This document shows, piece after piece, positions 1-7,491 of a stretch of DNA of 54,050 nucleotides (position 1 is its first letter; each line of letters opens with the position of its first letter). The DNA comes from an uncultured Lachnospiraceae bacterium (GTDB taxonomy: Bacteria; Bacillota; Clostridia; Lachnospirales; Lachnospiraceae), in NCBI GenBank assembly GCA_910587955.1, contig CAJUNN010000014.1, forward strand, positions 1 through 54,050. The letters run 5' to 3'. The position numbers and the translations under genes were made by a program. The notes beneath the pieces are model-generated. The model did no database searches and had not been told where the DNA came from. It saw only the letters and a program-made list of their open reading frames with translations.

Positions 1-350
1 CCATGAGTGCTATGGACGGTATGTCAACCATCGTCAACACCGCCATGAGCAATATGGCGCAGATATCCCTTTCTTCTTACGCAACCACCCTTCTCGGAAG
101 AGAGATTACAGTGGCGGAAGTGGATAAGGAGGGGAACCTGACAGGTACAACCACGGGAGTGGTGGAGGGACTTTCCCTTACGGGAAGCAATCCCTATATC
201 TACATCAACGGCAAGGAATATAACTTAAGCCAGATTATGTCTATGGGCAAAATTCCGGAGAAGGAAGAAGGCGGAGACGAGACCGGGAAGGATGAAGGTA
301 CCGGGGAAGGCGACAAGACAGAGACCGAAAACCAGACCCCTGCGGTCTGA
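1..350 (+). CDS. flgD: Flagellar hook-capping protein FlgD, 3' part only
   Basis: The reading frame is open from the left edge, so this is the C-terminal part of a longer gene; the ATG at position 3 is probably an internal codon. FlgD caps the growing hook and lets FlgE subunits polymerise outside the cell. The visible part has the FlgD-type pattern: a Met/Asn-rich helix (NTAMSNMAQ), then TTLLGREITV, a glycine-rich beta section (GVVEGLSLTGSNPYIYINGK) and the closing YNLSQIMSM. A charged Glu/Gly/Lys/Thr tail of about 30 residues follows and is probably disordered. Position directly before the TIGR02530-type gene and flgE is the usual clostridial order. Confidence 0.88.
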   Translation, partial: MSAMDGMSTIVNTAMSNMAQISLSSYATTLLGREITVAEVDKEGNLTGTTTGVVEGLSLTGSNPYIYINGKEYNLSQIMSMGKIPEKEEGGDETGKDEGTGEGDKTETENQTPAV

Positions 351-377
351 CAGGTTCTTTGCAGGAAGGGGGGCAGT

Positions 378-767
378 ATGGAGAGGATAAGAACAACCAG
401 CCAGACTGTCAGTATCCAGCAGCTTCGCCTGGAGCATGAACAGCATGCGGCCGGGACAGCCGGATCCGGAAATGGATTTGGAGCGCTTCTTAAGAATGCC
501 CTGGAAGACAGCGGTAAGGTGCGGTTTTCCAAACATGCGGCGGCCCGTGTGGAGCAGAGAGGCATCGAGGTAACAGACAGCCTTTTAAACGATCTGAACC
601 AGGCGGTGGGAAAGGCCCGGGAAAAGGGAGCCAAGGATGTGGTCGTCATCGGACAGCAGGGAGCTTTTATTGTGAACATCCCCAACAATGTAGTGGTGAC
701 TACCATGACAAGTCAGGAAATGAAACAAAACATTTTTACCAATATTGACAGCGCTGTACTCTTATAG
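378..767 (+). CDS. Flagellar operon protein, TIGR02530 type
   Basis: A 129-residue protein of the small family found between flgD and flgE in Firmicutes and spirochaetes; its function is not established. The family core is visible in the C-terminal half: VRFSKHAAARVEQRGIEV, then a helix ending in KGAKDVVVIGQQGAFIVNI, then NNVVVTTM. The first 45 residues are variable and polar. The start ATG follows a GGAAGGGGGG ribosome binding site. It is likely co-transcribed with flgD (27-base gap) and flgE, and may help hook assembly, but that is inference from position. Confidence 0.85.
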   Translation: MERIRTTSQTVSIQQLRLEHEQHAAGTAGSGNGFGALLKNALEDSGKVRFSKHAAARVEQRGIEVTDSLLNDLNQAVGKAREKGAKDVVVIGQQGAFIVNIPNNVVVTTMTSQEMKQNIFTNIDSAVLL

Positions 768-791
768 GCCGGACCATTTATGGAGGTTTTT

Positions 792-814
792 CTTCCGGGC
801 AGAAGACCCGGAGG
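792..814 (+). other. Hairpin in the flgE leader
   Basis: CTTCCGGG (792-799) can pair with CCCGGAGG (807-814), an 8-bp stem with one T-G pair and a 7-base loop. It sits about 40 bases before the flgE start. No T-run follows, so it is not a terminator. It could be a 5' mRNA stabiliser or processing site. Confidence 0.45.
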
Positions 815-855
815 GAGAGACAGCAGAATATCACGTTGAAAGGACGATATGGAAA

Positions 856-1845
856 ATGGTTAAATCAATGTTTGCTGGTGTGTCTGGATTGAAGGCTCAT
901 CAGCAGAAAATGGACGTAATCGGCAACAACATTGCAAACGTAAACACCTGGGGATATAAGGCTTACAGCTTCAACTTCCAGGATTCTATTTATACCACCT
1001 CCATCCAGAGCTCCGGCGGAACGGGGGAGGAAAACACCTACGGAGGAAAGAACCCCTCCCAGGTAGGTTACGGTTCCGTTATGGGATCCATCAGCTTCCA
1101 GTATACCACGGGCGCTCCCTCCCCCACGGACAACGATCTGGACTGTATGATCGACGGTACGGGGTTGTTTTTGGTGGGACCCAAGCACGACCAGCCGATT
1201 CCGGCGGACGACAACGGTATCCGCGGTTCCGGATGCTACCTTTCCCGCGTAGGTATTTTTACCATCGACAACAACGGTTATCTGGTAGACAACGCCGGAA
1301 ATTATGTATATGGGTATCCGGTAGAGACAGATGCGGACGGCAAGATCCTTTATTACGATGAAAACGGAAATTCATCTACGGACCCTACCAAGGGAACCGC
1401 TAAGATTTTGACAGACGGAGGACTGACCCCGCTGCGCATTACATCGGACTGGAAGGCAACAGCGCCGGCCGGCGGCGGAGAGCTTGACCGCAACGTCCTG
1501 AACAGCCATACCATCGATGCCAGAGGTATTGTAACCGGTGTCAACGACCGGGGCGAGACCATTACCCTGGGCCAGCTGGCCCTGATTGCCGTGGAGAACC
1601 CCAACGGTCTGGTGAAAGATACGGGCTACTATTTCAGCATCGGCGACAACTGCGGCGGCGTGACCTCCCACCAGCCCGGCGGCAACGTGGGAACCATCCG
1701 CAGCAAATACCTGGAGATGCCCAATGTGGACCTGGCCAATGAGTTCTCCAATATGATTACCACCCAGAGAGGATTCCAGGCGAACTCCAAGATCATCACC
1801 GTCACCGACGAGATGCTCCAGGAGCTTGTAAATATGAAGCGTTAA
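856..1845 (+). CDS. flgE: Flagellar hook protein FlgE
   Basis: Structural subunit of the hook (329 residues, short for FlgE). I chose the ATG at 856 because it begins the conserved N-terminal rod/hook motif (MVKSMFAGVSGLKAHQQKMD, then NNIANVNTWGYK) and has AGGA 11 bases upstream; an upstream in-frame ATG at 745 would add 37 residues that overlap the previous gene and match nothing. The C-terminus has the family signature NVDLANEFSNMI followed by TTQRGFQANSK. The middle domain contains DGTGLFLVGP, the usual loop region of the FlgE/F/G family. Two hairpins flank the gene (792-814 and 1873-1911). Confidence 0.93.
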   Translation: MVKSMFAGVSGLKAHQQKMDVIGNNIANVNTWGYKAYSFNFQDSIYTTSIQSSGGTGEENTYGGKNPSQVGYGSVMGSISFQYTTGAPSPTDNDLDCMIDGTGLFLVGPKHDQPIPADDNGIRGSGCYLSRVGIFTIDNNGYLVDNAGNYVYGYPVETDADGKILYYDENGNSSTDPTKGTAKILTDGGLTPLRITSDWKATAPAGGGELDRNVLNSHTIDARGIVTGVNDRGETITLGQLALIAVENPNGLVKDTGYYFSIGDNCGGVTSHQPGGNVGTIRSKYLEMPNVDLANEFSNMITTQRGFQANSKIITVTDEMLQELVNMKR

Positions 1846-1872
1846 TTTGGATTGAGATTTTCGGATTATATC

Positions 1873-1911
1873 GGTTTTACCCTACGATCCTTCGGATCGC
1901 GGGGTAAAACC
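1873..1911 (+). repeat. Long inverted repeat between flgE and flbD
   Basis: GGTTTTACCC (1873-1882) pairs perfectly with GGGTAAAACC (1902-1911). Inside it, CGATCC (1885-1890) pairs with GGATCG (1894-1899) around TTC, with a 2x2 internal mismatch. This is a 39-base hairpin of 16 base pairs. The following sequence is A/G rich with no T-run, so a classic intrinsic terminator is unlikely. A role as RNA 3'-end barrier for the flgE segment is plausible. Confidence 0.7.
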
Positions 1912-1939
1912 ATGAAAAGAGGAGAAGGAGGGGCTGGAT

Positions 1940-2137
1940 ATGATCATGCTGACAAAATTAAACAAAGGGAAGATTGTAATCAATGAGGCCCAGATTGAGT
2001 GCATAGAGCTGATTCCGGAGTCGAAGATTCTGATGATGAACGGCAGGTATTATGTAGTGGCGGAATCTGCAGAGGAAATTATACAGAAATGCGTAGAATA
2101 CAACGGAGCAGTAAAAAACTTCGTTCCAAATAGATAA
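1940..2137 (+). CDS. flbD: FlbD/SwrD family motility protein
   Basis: A 65-residue protein of the FlbD family, called SwrD in Bacillus subtilis, where it raises flagellar motor torque. The family pattern is clear: MLTKLNKGKIVINEAQIECIE near the start, then MMNGRYYVVAESAEEI. Two starts are possible, the ATG at 1940 or at 1946; AAGGAGG at 1925-1931 favours 1940. Position between flgE and motA is the classic one and fits a role linked to stator output. Confidence 0.9.
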   Translation: MIMLTKLNKGKIVINEAQIECIELIPESKILMMNGRYYVVAESAEEIIQKCVEYNGAVKNFVPNR

Positions 2138-2166
2138 AGTATCAGAATGTAAGAGGTGAGAGACGT

Positions 2167-2991
2167 ATGGATTTGTCAACAATTATTGGAATCGTAGCAG
2201 GATTTGCCCTCATCGTCTGGGGAATTAAATTCCAGAATCTTGGTAATTTCTGGGACCCCCAAAGCTTGGCTCTGACTCTGGGCGGTACGGTTGCTGCGGT
2301 AATCGCCAGCTTCCCCTTTAACCAGCTGAAGAAGATGGGAAGCCATTTTAAGATTCTGCTCCAGGGAAACCGTTACAATTACGGGGCCCTCATTGATCAG
2401 ATGGTGGAGTTAGCCCAGCTGGCCAGACAGAACGGTCTCCTTTCCCTGGAAGAGAAGGCCAACGAGATCGAGGATCCCTTCTTCAAAGGGGGTCTTATGC
2501 TGGTAGTAGATGCCACGGACGAGGATGAGATCCGCGCCAGGATGCAGAACGAACTGGACTCCATGGCGGAGCGCCACGATGCAGGTGTGGCCATCTACGA
2601 GAAGGCTTCCGGTTATGCGCCGGCTTTCGGTATGATCGGTACTCTGGTAGGTCTGGTAAACATGCTGAAAAGTATGGATATGGATTCCGGCGGAGCCAGT
2701 TCCCTGGGAGCTGATATGTCTGTAGCTCTTGTTACCACCTTTTACGGCTGTATTTTAGCAAACCTGATCTTTTCTCCGATTGCCAAGAAGCTCCGTATCC
2801 GCAACGACGAGGAGATGCAGTACCGTACGATTATGATGGAGGGCATTATGTCCATCCAGGCGGGCGACAATCCCAAGCTTCTCCGGGAGAAATTGGTTTC
2901 CAATCTGGATCAGAAGACCCAGGCTAAGCTCCGTGACGGCGGCGAAGGCGGCGGTGGCGGTAAGAAGAAAGAGAAAAAGTCCAAGAAATAG
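2167..2991 (+). CDS. motA: Flagellar motor stator protein MotA (PomA/MotP-like)
   Basis: Membrane channel subunit of the stator that converts ion flow into rotation (274 residues). Seen: N-terminal helix after MDLSTIIGIVAG, a second helix near LALTLGGTVAAVIASFPF, a cytoplasmic loop with ARMQNELDSMAERHDAG, and the late helices containing YAPAFGMIGTLVGLVNML with the conserved prolines. The C-terminus ends in a Gly-rich then Lys-rich tail. The MDLxTxxG start, AERH and the ending MEGIMSIQAGDNP look more like PomA/MotP (sodium type) than E. coli MotA; ion choice is not proven. motB follows after 15 bases. Confidence 0.93.
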   Translation: MDLSTIIGIVAGFALIVWGIKFQNLGNFWDPQSLALTLGGTVAAVIASFPFNQLKKMGSHFKILLQGNRYNYGALIDQMVELAQLARQNGLLSLEEKANEIEDPFFKGGLMLVVDATDEDEIRARMQNELDSMAERHDAGVAIYEKASGYAPAFGMIGTLVGLVNMLKSMDMDSGGASSLGADMSVALVTTFYGCILANLIFSPIAKKLRIRNDEEMQYRTIMMEGIMSIQAGDNPKLLREKLVSNLDQKTQAKLRDGGEGGGGGKKKEKKSKK

Positions 2992-3006
2992 GGATAAGGT
3001 GATAAT

Positions 3007-3777
3007 ATGGCAAGAAAGAAAAAGAGTGCCGAGGAAGGCGCAAGCTGGATGGACACCTACGGCGACATGGTTACGCTGCTCTTGTGCTTTTTCGTGCTTC
3101 TCTACTCCATGTCCACCGTAGATGCCATGAAATGGGAGTTGGTGGTTAAAAGTTTCAATCCCAATGCGGAGAAAGTCTCCCAGATCGTCATCGAACAGGA
3201 CCAGAATGAGGACGGCATGGAAGTTCCGGGCGGGACGGATGTTCCCCTGGATGAGGTGGAGGACTTTGAAGATCTGTATTATCTCCTTATGGAAGCCATC
3301 GAACAGAACGGTTTGGAAGGAGATGTAGAACTTCATCAAGGAGAAGGCTATACATTTGTGAATTTCCGTGATAATATATTCTTTGACGGGAACAGTGCGG
3401 TTCTGAAAGAGGAAGGAAGACAGATCTTAAGTGCTTTTGTGGGAGCGCTGAACGATGTGAGCAGTACCATCGGAGAGGTGCAGGTGCTGGGACATACCTC
3501 CCAGGCCCTTCCTGATACGCCCAACGATCCCGTCAGCGACCGGGTGCTTTCCAGCGAGCGTGCAGCCCGTGTGGCGGCATATATCCAGATGAACGGAAAG
3601 ATAGACGCTGTGAAGATTACATCCATCGGTTACGGGCAGCATCGTCCTGTGGCAGGCTTTGCCACGGCGGAGGAGCGGGCCAAGAACAGGCGTGTGGAGA
3701 TTCTGGTGACAAAGGATGACGCAGTGGTCCAGAGCCTGGAGGAGTATTACAGTGAGATTTATGAATCTTCAGAATAA
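3007..3777 (+). CDS. motB: Flagellar motor stator protein MotB
   Basis: Ion-binding, peptidoglycan-anchored stator subunit (256 residues). A single membrane helix at about residues 18-38 contains the ion-binding aspartate D20 in TYGDMVTLLLCFFVLLYSMS. The C-terminal OmpA-like peptidoglycan-binding domain covers about residues 120-240, with IFFDGNSAVL, LGHTSQALP and the NRRVEI signature near the end. CFFVLL after the aspartate matches the PomB/MotS style. Starts in a short Lys-rich cytoplasmic segment. fliM follows after 17 bases, with no fliL between. Confidence 0.93.
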   Translation: MARKKKSAEEGASWMDTYGDMVTLLLCFFVLLYSMSTVDAMKWELVVKSFNPNAEKVSQIVIEQDQNEDGMEVPGGTDVPLDEVEDFEDLYYLLMEAIEQNGLEGDVELHQGEGYTFVNFRDNIFFDGNSAVLKEEGRQILSAFVGALNDVSSTIGEVQVLGHTSQALPDTPNDPVSDRVLSSERAARVAAYIQMNGKIDAVKITSIGYGQHRPVAGFATAEERAKNRRVEILVTKDDAVVQSLEEYYSEIYESSE

Positions 3778-3794
3778 GTAAAGGCGGGAAAGCT

Positions 3795-4790
3795 ATGGCA
3801 GAGGTATTATCACAAAGCCAGATTGACGCGCTGCTGAACTCCATGCAGAACGGCGGCGGGACCGAGGCAAAGAAAGAAGAAGAACCTCAGGTAAAATATA
3901 AAAAATACGATTTTTACAGTCCTAAGAAGTATACCAAGGATAAACTGAAGATGCTTCAGAATATCTACGACAACTTCGCCAGGATTGCCTCCTCCCAGAT
4001 TAACGGGCTTTTTAAAGTGACCAGCGAGGTGGAAGTAATGGGAGTGGAGGAGCAGAGGTATTATGAATTCGGCAATGCCTTGAGTGATACGGATGTGATG
4101 ACCATCGCCCGTGTGACGCTGCAGGGCGAGATGCAGAAAGTACCCATGCTGATTCACATTGCTCCGGAAATTATGATTTCCATGATCGACCGGATGACAG
4201 GCGGAATGGGTACGGATCAGATTCCTTCCTCCTATATTTACACGGATATTGAGGTTGCTCTGTACCAGAGGATTATTAAGTATTTCCTAAATATCAACAA
4301 GGATGTCTGGGCTACCCACTTAAAGCTGGATGTGGAATTTGACCGGCTGGAGGAAAATCCCAGTATGTTTCAGGGAATCAGCGTGGACGAGGCTGTAGTG
4401 ATTATTATGCTGAGCGTCCAGATGCAGGGTTTAAGCGGAATTTTGAATATCTGTATTCCGGGAACGCTGATGTCTGAGATCTTCGATGTGATAGATAAGA
4501 CGAAACATTTTGCGGATGTGGACGATTCCAATCTCCGCAAAGGCAGCCGGGAGGATATCCTGGACAGCATCGAAAATTCCGAGCTGGATATTATGGCGCA
4601 GCTCGGCATTGCAAGATTGAGCCTGGACGATGTTTACAATTTCCAGGTGGGCGATGTCATCAACCTGAACAAGCCCAAGGATTCCGATGTTACACTCCAT
4701 ATAGCAGGCCAGCCATGGTTTACCGGCCAGTTGGGTGTTCATAATAAAAATGTGGCGGTCAAAATCCAGGAACGAGTGGAAAACGTATAG
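3795..4790 (+). CDS. fliM: Flagellar motor switch protein FliM
   Basis: C-ring switch protein of 331 residues. The N-terminal CheY-phosphate docking peptide is intact (LSQSQIDALLNSM, residues 5-17), followed by a short Gly/Lys/Glu linker. The central CheC-like middle domain includes MTGGMGTDQ, the GGxG loop that contacts FliG. The C-terminal SpoA domain includes GDVINLNKP and the ending VAVKIQERV. It acts with FliY and FliG to reverse or stop rotation when CheY is phosphorylated. Confidence 0.95.
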   Translation: MAEVLSQSQIDALLNSMQNGGGTEAKKEEEPQVKYKKYDFYSPKKYTKDKLKMLQNIYDNFARIASSQINGLFKVTSEVEVMGVEEQRYYEFGNALSDTDVMTIARVTLQGEMQKVPMLIHIAPEIMISMIDRMTGGMGTDQIPSSYIYTDIEVALYQRIIKYFLNINKDVWATHLKLDVEFDRLEENPSMFQGISVDEAVVIIMLSVQMQGLSGILNICIPGTLMSEIFDVIDKTKHFADVDDSNLRKGSREDILDSIENSELDIMAQLGIARLSLDDVYNFQVGDVINLNKPKDSDVTLHIAGQPWFTGQLGVHNKNVAVKIQERVENV

Positions 4791-4844
4791 ACGGCCCAAG
4801 CAGAACCTTTGAAAAGGAATATGAAAGAGAAAGAGGTATAAAAG

Positions 4845-5204
4845 ATGGCAAAGATTATGTTAGTGGATGATGCGGCATTTATGAGGATGATGGTGAAAGA
4901 CGCTCTTACCAAGGCGGGCTATACGGATCTGGTGGAGGCCCAGGACGGAGCGGACGCGGTGGAGAAGTTCAACGCAGAGAAACCGGATCTGGTGTTCATG
5001 GATATCACCATGCCCAACATGGACGGCCTGGAGGCTTTAAAGACCATTAAGGCAGCCCATCCGGATGCAAATATTGTAATGTGCTCTGCCATGGGCCAGG
5101 AGGCTATGGTAATTGAGGCAATAAAATCCGGGGCTAAAGATTTTATTGTGAAGCCTTTTAAACCGGACCGGATTCTTGCAACCGCAGAGAAAATTCTTTC
5201 CTAG
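4845..5204 (+). CDS. cheY: Chemotaxis response regulator CheY
   Basis: Single-domain receiver of 119 residues that carries the phosphoryl signal to FliM/FliY. Seen: the acidic pair in LVDDAAFMR, the phosphoacceptor in LVFMDITMPNMDG, Ser in MCSAMG, and the lysine in FIVKPF. It lies between fliM and flgC, 9 bases before flgC. The likely phosphatases, FliY and CheC, are in the same operon. The kinase CheA is not in the window. Confidence 0.94.
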   Translation: MAKIMLVDDAAFMRMMVKDALTKAGYTDLVEAQDGADAVEKFNAEKPDLVFMDITMPNMDGLEALKTIKAAHPDANIVMCSAMGQEAMVIEAIKSGAKDFIVKPFKPDRILATAEKILS

Positions 5205-5213
5205 GAGGAGCAT

Positions 5214-5669
5214 ATGTCATTTTTAAGTGCATTCAACATCTGTGCGTCCGGTCTGACTGCACAGCGGAAGCGTTTGGACGTTGCTTCTGAAAATCTTGCG
5301 AACTCGGAGACTACGAGGACGGAATCCGGCGATCCCTACCGGAGAAAAATGGTGGTTTTGCAGGAGATACAGGGAGACGGCCCGTCTTTCCGGTCTCATC
5401 TTGCGCGGGCGTCTCAGGTGTCCGGGCTTAAAGGGAATGTGGGCGGCGTGCGCGTGGCGGCGATTGTGGAGGATCAGAGGGATCTGATACCGGTTTACAA
5501 CCCGGAGCATCCCGATGCGGACGAGGACGGTTACGTCCAGATGCCCAATGTGGATTTGGTCAAGGAGACCATCGACGGAATGTCTGCAACCAGATCTTAC
5601 GAGGCCAATATTACTGCATTTAATGCAATTAAATTGATGGCACAGAAAGCACTGGATATTGGAAAATAA
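5214..5669 (+). CDS. flgC: Flagellar proximal rod protein FlgC
   Basis: Rod protein of 151 residues. N-terminal family motif: FNICASGLTAQRKRLDVASE then NLANSETT. C-terminal motif: VQMPNVDLVKETIDGM and RSYEANITAFNAIK, ending ALDIGK. Length and both ends are normal, so it looks functional. Its place is unusual: flgC normally follows flgB and precedes fliE, but here it lies alone between cheY and fliY. It may be a moved gene or a second copy; the expected flgB-fliE region lies outside the window. Confidence 0.9.
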   Translation: MSFLSAFNICASGLTAQRKRLDVASENLANSETTRTESGDPYRRKMVVLQEIQGDGPSFRSHLARASQVSGLKGNVGGVRVAAIVEDQRDLIPVYNPEHPDADEDGYVQMPNVDLVKETIDGMSATRSYEANITAFNAIKLMAQKALDIGK

Positions 5670-5714
5670 GATTGTGGATGCAGCCTGCGGGTTTGGAATT
5701 CACAAAAGGAGTGA

Positions 5715-7115
5715 ATGGAAACTATGAGTTCGGAAGTTTTAAGCGCATTGGAAATTGATGCGGTCGGTGAAATACTAAATATCAGCTTGGGCTCCTCCGC
5801 AACTGCCATCTCAAATCTCTTGGATACCCGGGTAGACATCACTACTCCGGTGGTAACGGTTGTCACCAAAGAAGAGTTTGAGATGAGCCGGATTGAGCCT
5901 GCGGTGGGCGTGGAGATTACTTATATTGAAGGCCTGGAGGGAAGCAATGTTATGCTTCTGAAACGCCACGACGTGAAAGTGATCGTGGAGATGATGATGG
6001 GCTTTGAGATTCCGGAAGATCAGTTTGTTCTGGATGAAATCAATATCAGCGCCGTCTGTGAAGTAATGAATCAGATGATGGGTGCTTCTGCCACGGCTCT
6101 TTCGGAGTTTTTCGGGAAAGTGGTAAATATTTCCACTCCTGTTTCCTTTGAATTGAAGGATGAAAGGGAATTTATTGATAAATACTTTACGGATGACAGT
6201 CCCTGGGTGGTTATCTCCTTTGTTCTGAAGATTGCAGATAAGCTGGAGAGCGAATTCTTTAACGTGATGCCCATAGAACTGGCAAAGAGCCTGGTGAAAG
6301 GCTTTCTGCCGGATGATTATGATGCTTCCCCGGCTCCTGCGCCTGCACCGGCGAAAGAAGCACCTGCACCGGCGGCCTCTGCGCCTGCGGCATCTTCGGG
6401 CGGCGTTTTGTCCCAGGAGGAGATTGAACGTCTCTTAAACGGAGGAGGCGGACAGGAGGAGCCTGCTGCTGCGCCTGCACCGGCGGCCCCTGCGCCTGCG
6501 GCATCTTCAGGCGGCGTTTTGTCCCAGGAGGAGATTGAGCGTCTCTTAAACGGAGGAGGCGGACAGGAAGCACCTGCTGCTGCACCTGCACCGGCGGCTT
6601 CTGCGCCCGCACCTGTTCCTCAGCCGGCACCAGACGTTGCGCCCGTTTCGCAGCCTCAGGTCCAGGCAGGCGCGGCTGGCTCCGAGATGGCGCAGATGAT
6701 GCAGATGCAGATGCAGATGATGCAGCAGATGATGCAGCAGATGATGGCCAGCCAGCAGGCTTTAGCCCAGCCGAGGGAGCCCCATCAGCCCAAGACCATC
6801 CATACCCAGCCGGCGGCCCAGCCCAACCTCAGGCAGGATGCGGTTCTGGAAGGCGAGCAGGAAGAAAATATGGAACTTATCATGGGCGTTCCCCTGGAGA
6901 TTTCTGTGGAGATAGGAAGAACCCAGAAGCTGGTGAAGGATATTCTGGAGTTCAGCAAAGGTTCTCTTATTGTACTGGATAAACTGGCAGGCGAGCAGGT
7001 GGATCTCTATGTAAACGGGCGCTGCATTGCGAAAGGTGATGTAGTTGTAGTGGAGGATAACTTCGGTATCCGCCTGACGGAGATTTTAAAGCCCAATATT
7101 TTGAGCCTGGAGTAG
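5715..7115 (+). CDS. fliY: Motor switch phosphatase FliY with two internal CheY-docking motifs
   Basis: C-ring protein and CheY-P phosphatase of 466 residues. Residues 10-200 form a CheC-like domain with both D/S-x3-E-x2-N-x22-P sites intact: D15, E19, N22, P45 and S112, E116, N119, P142. A Pro/Ala linker (about 205-312) carries two copies of the peptide GGVLSQEEIERLLNGGGG (from about 229 and 266). A Met/Gln-rich stretch covers 325-350. The FliN-type SpoA domain spans about 385-466 (GVPLEISVEIGRTQKLVKDI). Bacillus FliY carries one such peptide at its N-terminus; here the N-terminus lacks it. GGAG at 5708-5711 is 3 bases from the ATG at 5715 and 12 from an in-frame ATG at 5724, so the start is uncertain. 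Confidence 0.93.
   Translation: METMSSEVLSALEIDAVGEILNISLGSSATAISNLLDTRVDITTPVVTVVTKEEFEMSRIEPAVGVEITYIEGLEGSNVMLLKRHDVKVIVEMMMGFEIPEDQFVLDEINISAVCEVMNQMMGASATALSEFFGKVVNISTPVSFELKDEREFIDKYFTDDSPWVVISFVLKIADKLESEFFNVMPIELAKSLVKGFLPDDYDASPAPAPAPAKEAPAPAASAPAASSGGVLSQEEIERLLNGGGGQEEPAAAPAPAAPAPAASSGGVLSQEEIERLLNGGGGQEAPAAAPAPAASAPAPVPQPAPDVAPVSQPQVQAGAAGSEMAQMMQMQMQMMQQMMQQMMASQQALAQPREPHQPKTIHTQPAAQPNLRQDAVLEGEQEENMELIMGVPLEISVEIGRTQKLVKDILEFSKGSLIVLDKLAGEQVDLYVNGRCIAKGDVVVVEDNFGIRLTEILKPNILSLE
6361..6582 (+). repeat. Two tandem 111-base coding repeats in fliY
   Basis: Units at 6361-6471 and 6472-6582 are nearly identical, with a third partial copy of the Pro/Ala part after 6583. Each encodes 37 residues: a Pro/Ala/Ser spacer plus the LSQEEIERLL docking-like helix and a GGGG turn. 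The high DNA identity suggests recent duplication or ongoing conversion. Confidence 0.9.
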
Positions 7116-7131
7116 AAAGGACAGAACTTTT

Positions 7132-7488
7132 ATGCCGGGATATTTAACCGCAGTCGTTACCTTTTTGATGGCGGCAGGTATTATATATCTGAGCTACCTT
7201 TGCAGCAAGTATCTGGGGAAAGGATTGGCCAAAACAGGCAGATCCCGGTATATGCGCATGGTAGATCAGATGGTAGTGGGGCAGAACCGCACTCTGGCCA
7301 TCGTCCAGGTAGGCGATCGGTATCTGCTTCTTGGCGCAGGCCAGGAGCAGGTGCAGACCCTGGCGGAACTTTCAGAGGAAGATCTGGTTCCGCTCGGCGG
7401 TAACGAAGGGGAGCCGGCCGTAGATTTCGGACAGCTTTTTACGCGTCTGTCCCGTAAAAAAGACGGCAGTGACAGAGAACAGAGGTAA
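7132..7488 (+). CDS. fliO: Flagellar export apparatus protein FliO
   Basis: Small membrane protein of 118 residues (FliO/FliZ family) that helps assemble the FliP export-gate complex. One membrane helix at about residues 5-26 (AVVTFLMAAGIIYLSYLC), then the conserved MVDQMVVGQNRTLAIVQVGD and YLLLGA beta segment, and a charged C-terminal tail. It sits 3 bases before fliP. Confidence 0.87.
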   Translation: MPGYLTAVVTFLMAAGIIYLSYLCSKYLGKGLAKTGRSRYMRMVDQMVVGQNRTLAIVQVGDRYLLLGAGQEQVQTLAELSEEDLVPLGGNEGEPAVDFGQLFTRLSRKKDGSDREQR

Positions 7489-7491
7489 GAT

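Noticed and set aside
745..855. Longer FlgE with a 37-residue N-terminal extension
   Set aside because: The extension overlaps the previous gene and breaks the conserved N-terminal start of hook proteins.
1873..1911. Hairpin after flgE as a transcription terminator
   Set aside because: No T-run follows, and essential motility genes of the same operon continue downstream without a visible new promoter.
6259..6630. Pro/Gln-rich open frame opposite fliY
   Set aside because: Shadow of the fliY linker repeats.
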